Shown here: one piece after another, positions 62,620 through 64,000 of the stretch
Position numbering within the stretch: position 1 is the stretch's first letter
Layout of the letters: every line of letters begins with the position of its first letter
Assembly (NCBI GenBank): GCA_965659675.1
Contig: CBFHWY010000002.1
Span: 12,136-76,135 of the forward strand
Length of the DNA: 64,000 bases
Direction: 5' to 3'
From: CBFHWY01 sp965659675
Lineage (GTDB): Bacteria; Bacteroidota; Bacteroidia; Flavobacteriales_G; Salibacteraceae
Made by a program: the position numbers and the translations under genes
The notes under the pieces: model-generated
What the model was told of the DNA's origin: nothing
The model's input: the letters and a program-made list of their open reading frames with translations, nothing else
Database searches by the model: none

Positions 62620-62972
62620 GTCTTTTCTCTTTAATTTCTGTTCTTCAATCTGGCGAGTTTTAAGCGAGCAAATCCCCTAGACAAAACAGCTAGAATTTGT
62701 CCAAATTACTGATTTACAAGTACTTAAGAGTTCGCGCTCCGGTTAACTAGCTTGGATTAGGGGCTACCTTACCAAGATTTTGTGAAACAAATTTTGACAA
62801 AATTCGGAGACGGGGCAATTCAATTTAATTCACATTTGACTGTAGTTTTCAACACTGCAAATTCACATGCGAGTGTTCAAAAAATAATGTGTCTCTGCAA
62901 CCTGATATGCATCAGGCGTTTCACTTTTGTCGGCTGCAGAAATTAACAATGAGAGAATAAATATTTATTGGT
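62620..62972. other. gene-free region upstream of nrdB with several inverted repeats
   Basis: No ORF or tRNA is seen. ATTTTG-A-CAAAAT (62791-62803) is a perfect 13-bp palindrome. AACACT (62851-62856) pairs with AGTGTT (62872-62877). CCTGAT-ATGC-ATCAGG (62901-62916) is a perfect hairpin, enclosed by CTGCA (62895-62899) and TGCAG (62935-62939). I found no perfect TANNTTTG on the minus strand in 62620-62760, so the nrdB promoter is not located. The last hairpin may end the DUF3109 gene transcript. Confidence 0.55.
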
Positions 62973-63560
62973 TTATTCATCTTGTTTGTCTATACTCCCA
63001 CTCGCGCAAGTCTCCAATTCAGCATACCAGTCCTCGCCGAACTTGCGAATTAAAGCATCTTTTAAAAATCGGTAGACCGGAACCTGCAATTCTTTTCCAA
63101 GATCACATGCCGGACCACAGATTTCCCATCGGTCATAATTGACTGCGATAAAGTCATTGTATTCTTTCAATCGAACCGGATAAAGATGACATGAGATGGG
63201 TTTTCTCAATGTCGAGTCACCATTTTGCCAGGCTTTTTCAATTCCGCAGCTTGCCTTTCCGTCGTCTCCAAAGATCGTAAAGGCACATTCTTTTCCATCC
63301 ACCAAAGGAGTGACCAGTTCATCTTCATTCAGGGGATCGTCTGTTGAAACGCCCTGCTCCTCTATTGCCTCCACACCTTTTTTTGGAAGATATGTTTTGA
63401 TCTTCTTAAGGTCTTTTTTGATGAGGTCGGCCTCCTTTTGCTCAAGCGGTGCGCCAGCATCTCCGGCCACACAACAAGCGCCCTTGCAGGCCGACAAATT
63501 ACACACAAATTCTTCTTCCAAAAGCTCTCTGGAAACCAGGCTATTTCCGATCTCGATCAT
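62973..63560 (-). CDS. DUF3109 family cysteine-rich protein
   Basis: 195 residues. CNLSACKGACCVAGDAGAPL, KECAFTIFGDDGKASCGIEK, KPISCHLYPVR and WEICGPACDLGKEL give about ten conserved Cys, the pattern of the DUF3109 family related to YkgJ-type zinc/iron-cluster proteins. No signal peptide. Function not established. It is a single-gene minus unit. Confidence 0.9.
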   Translation of the reverse strand: MIEIGNSLVSRELLEEEFVCNLSACKGACCVAGDAGAPLEQKEADLIKKDLKKIKTYLPKKGVEAIEEQGVSTDDPLNEDELVTPLVDGKECAFTIFGDDGKASCGIEKAWQNGDSTLRKPISCHLYPVRLKEYNDFIAVNYDRWEICGPACDLGKELQVPVYRFLKDALIRKFGEDWYAELETCASGSIDKQDE

Positions 63561-63707
63561 GAACAGACGTAAAATTGCGATAAACTTAGCTTAAATCTGA
63601 AAATGCATTAATCGACAAAGCACAATAAATAGCGAAAAGACGCAAAGAAAAATTGGGTGGTTTGCATATGCTTGTATAGATTTGGACATCATCAAATCTC
63701 TGATGTT

Positions 63708-63941
63708 TTGAAACCAATTATTGCCCTAACATCCTGTTTGATAGTTTTCTGTCTTTCCGCAAAAGCTCAGACTTTTAATGCGGACCACTTTGTAGTAGCC
63801 AATTCTGGCGGCTTTTATGACGATGGATCCAACCAAATTAGCTTCACCATTGGTGAGACCATTATCCAAACTGTCGGTAGTAAACAGAGTTTTTTGACTC
63901 AGGGATTTCAGCAATCTGGATTCTGTACGTGCCTGATATAG
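63708..63941 (+). CDS. short secreted protein, truncated T9SS-cargo-like stub
   Basis: 77 residues from a TTG at 63708: KPIIALTSCLIVFCLSAKAQ is a signal peptide, then HFVVANSGGFYDDGSNQISF, TIGETIIQTVG and FLTQGFQQSGF. This opening is common in Bacteroidota proteins that go on to a C-terminal sorting domain; here a stop comes right after QQSGFCTCLI. It may be a truncated gene or a naturally short one. A new frame starts 28 bp later. Confidence 0.55.
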   Translation: MKPIIALTSCLIVFCLSAKAQTFNADHFVVANSGGFYDDGSNQISFTIGETIIQTVGSKQSFLTQGFQQSGFCTCLI

Positions 63942-63968
63942 GTTGACCACTTTTAATTAAGTGAGTCT

Positions 63969-64000
63969 ATGAAAACAAAACTGCGTTCAATACAAAAGCA
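63969..64000 (+). CDS. start of a further gene, cut by window edge
   Basis: An ATG at 63969 opens MKTKLRSIQK and runs off the edge. The basic start would suit a signal peptide. It may encode the partner of the preceding stub. Too short to identify. Confidence 0.3.
   Translation, partial: MKTKLRSIQK

Noticed and set aside
62620..62972. Cobalamin riboswitch or 6S RNA upstream of nrdB
   Set aside because: I see no B12-box-like sequence and no long bulged hairpin of 6S type; only short palindromes.

Overview
The window is a gene-dense piece of a Bacteroidota chromosome, most likely Flavobacteriales. The grounds are a gldH gliding lipoprotein gene, type IX secretion (T9SS) style C-terminal sorting domains on secreted proteases, an IPExxxVDY-family protein, many lipoproteins, almost no Shine-Dalgarno sites, and promoter -7 elements of the Bacteroidota TANNTTTG type. 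I could not compute GC content or run any search, so the genus is not claimed.

Layout. 1-3050 is the 5' part of a very large secreted beta-helix protein (minus strand) that runs off the left edge. 3142-8715 is an accessory island: an XRE regulator, a HEPN-like protein, a two-TM membrane protein, a MerR-like regulator, a 44-residue ORF and a large serine recombinase whose frame reads into tRNA-Ala(GGC). 8884-12260 holds a fructosamine-kinase-like gene, a lipoprotein, a T9SS trypsin-like protease and a RidA protein. 12318-19722 is an operon: ileS, dksA-like gene, lspA, GT2 and a polytopic membrane protein. 19719-26699 is a minus-strand operon: holB, gldH, GT-C mannosyltransferase-like gene, PBP1A, scoA, scoB. 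26776-28970 holds pgk, cvpA-like gene and a lipoprotein. 29100-35681 holds a cyclophilin, pheS, acpP-fabF-rnc-IPExxxVDY-pyk and a bacilliredoxin. tRNA-Leu(CAA) follows, then a DUF4190-like lipoprotein, a PurF-like gene, 3-hydroxyanthranilate dioxygenase, an M43 protease, an SDR, TonB, purN, an iodotyrosine-deiodinase-like flavoprotein, and a minus cluster of a coiled-coil protein, ispD, rlmN and polyprenyl synthase. 48223-58298 is core metabolism and translation: kbl, rplM-rpsI, rpsB-tsf, pyrH-frr, GT2, sucA-sucB. 58368-59105 is a small unit with a four-helix-bundle gene between inverted short tandem-repeat arrays. nrdB-nrdA, a DUF3109 gene and a short secreted stub close the window.

The most interesting signals are: (1) the four-helix-bundle gene bracketed by opposed 9-bp and 8-bp GTCTGA-type arrays, with a 7-bp array further on; (2) a recurring promoter arrangement in which a perfect TANNTTTG lies exactly 4 bp before the start codon of five unrelated genes (5 and 6 bp for two more), predicting leaderless mRNAs; (3) the HEPN/two-TM pair and recombinase in the tRNA-linked island; (4) an iodotyrosine deiodinase homologue with its substrate-binding Glu/Tyr/Lys triad; (5) a four-cysteine insertion between the domains of PBP1A.
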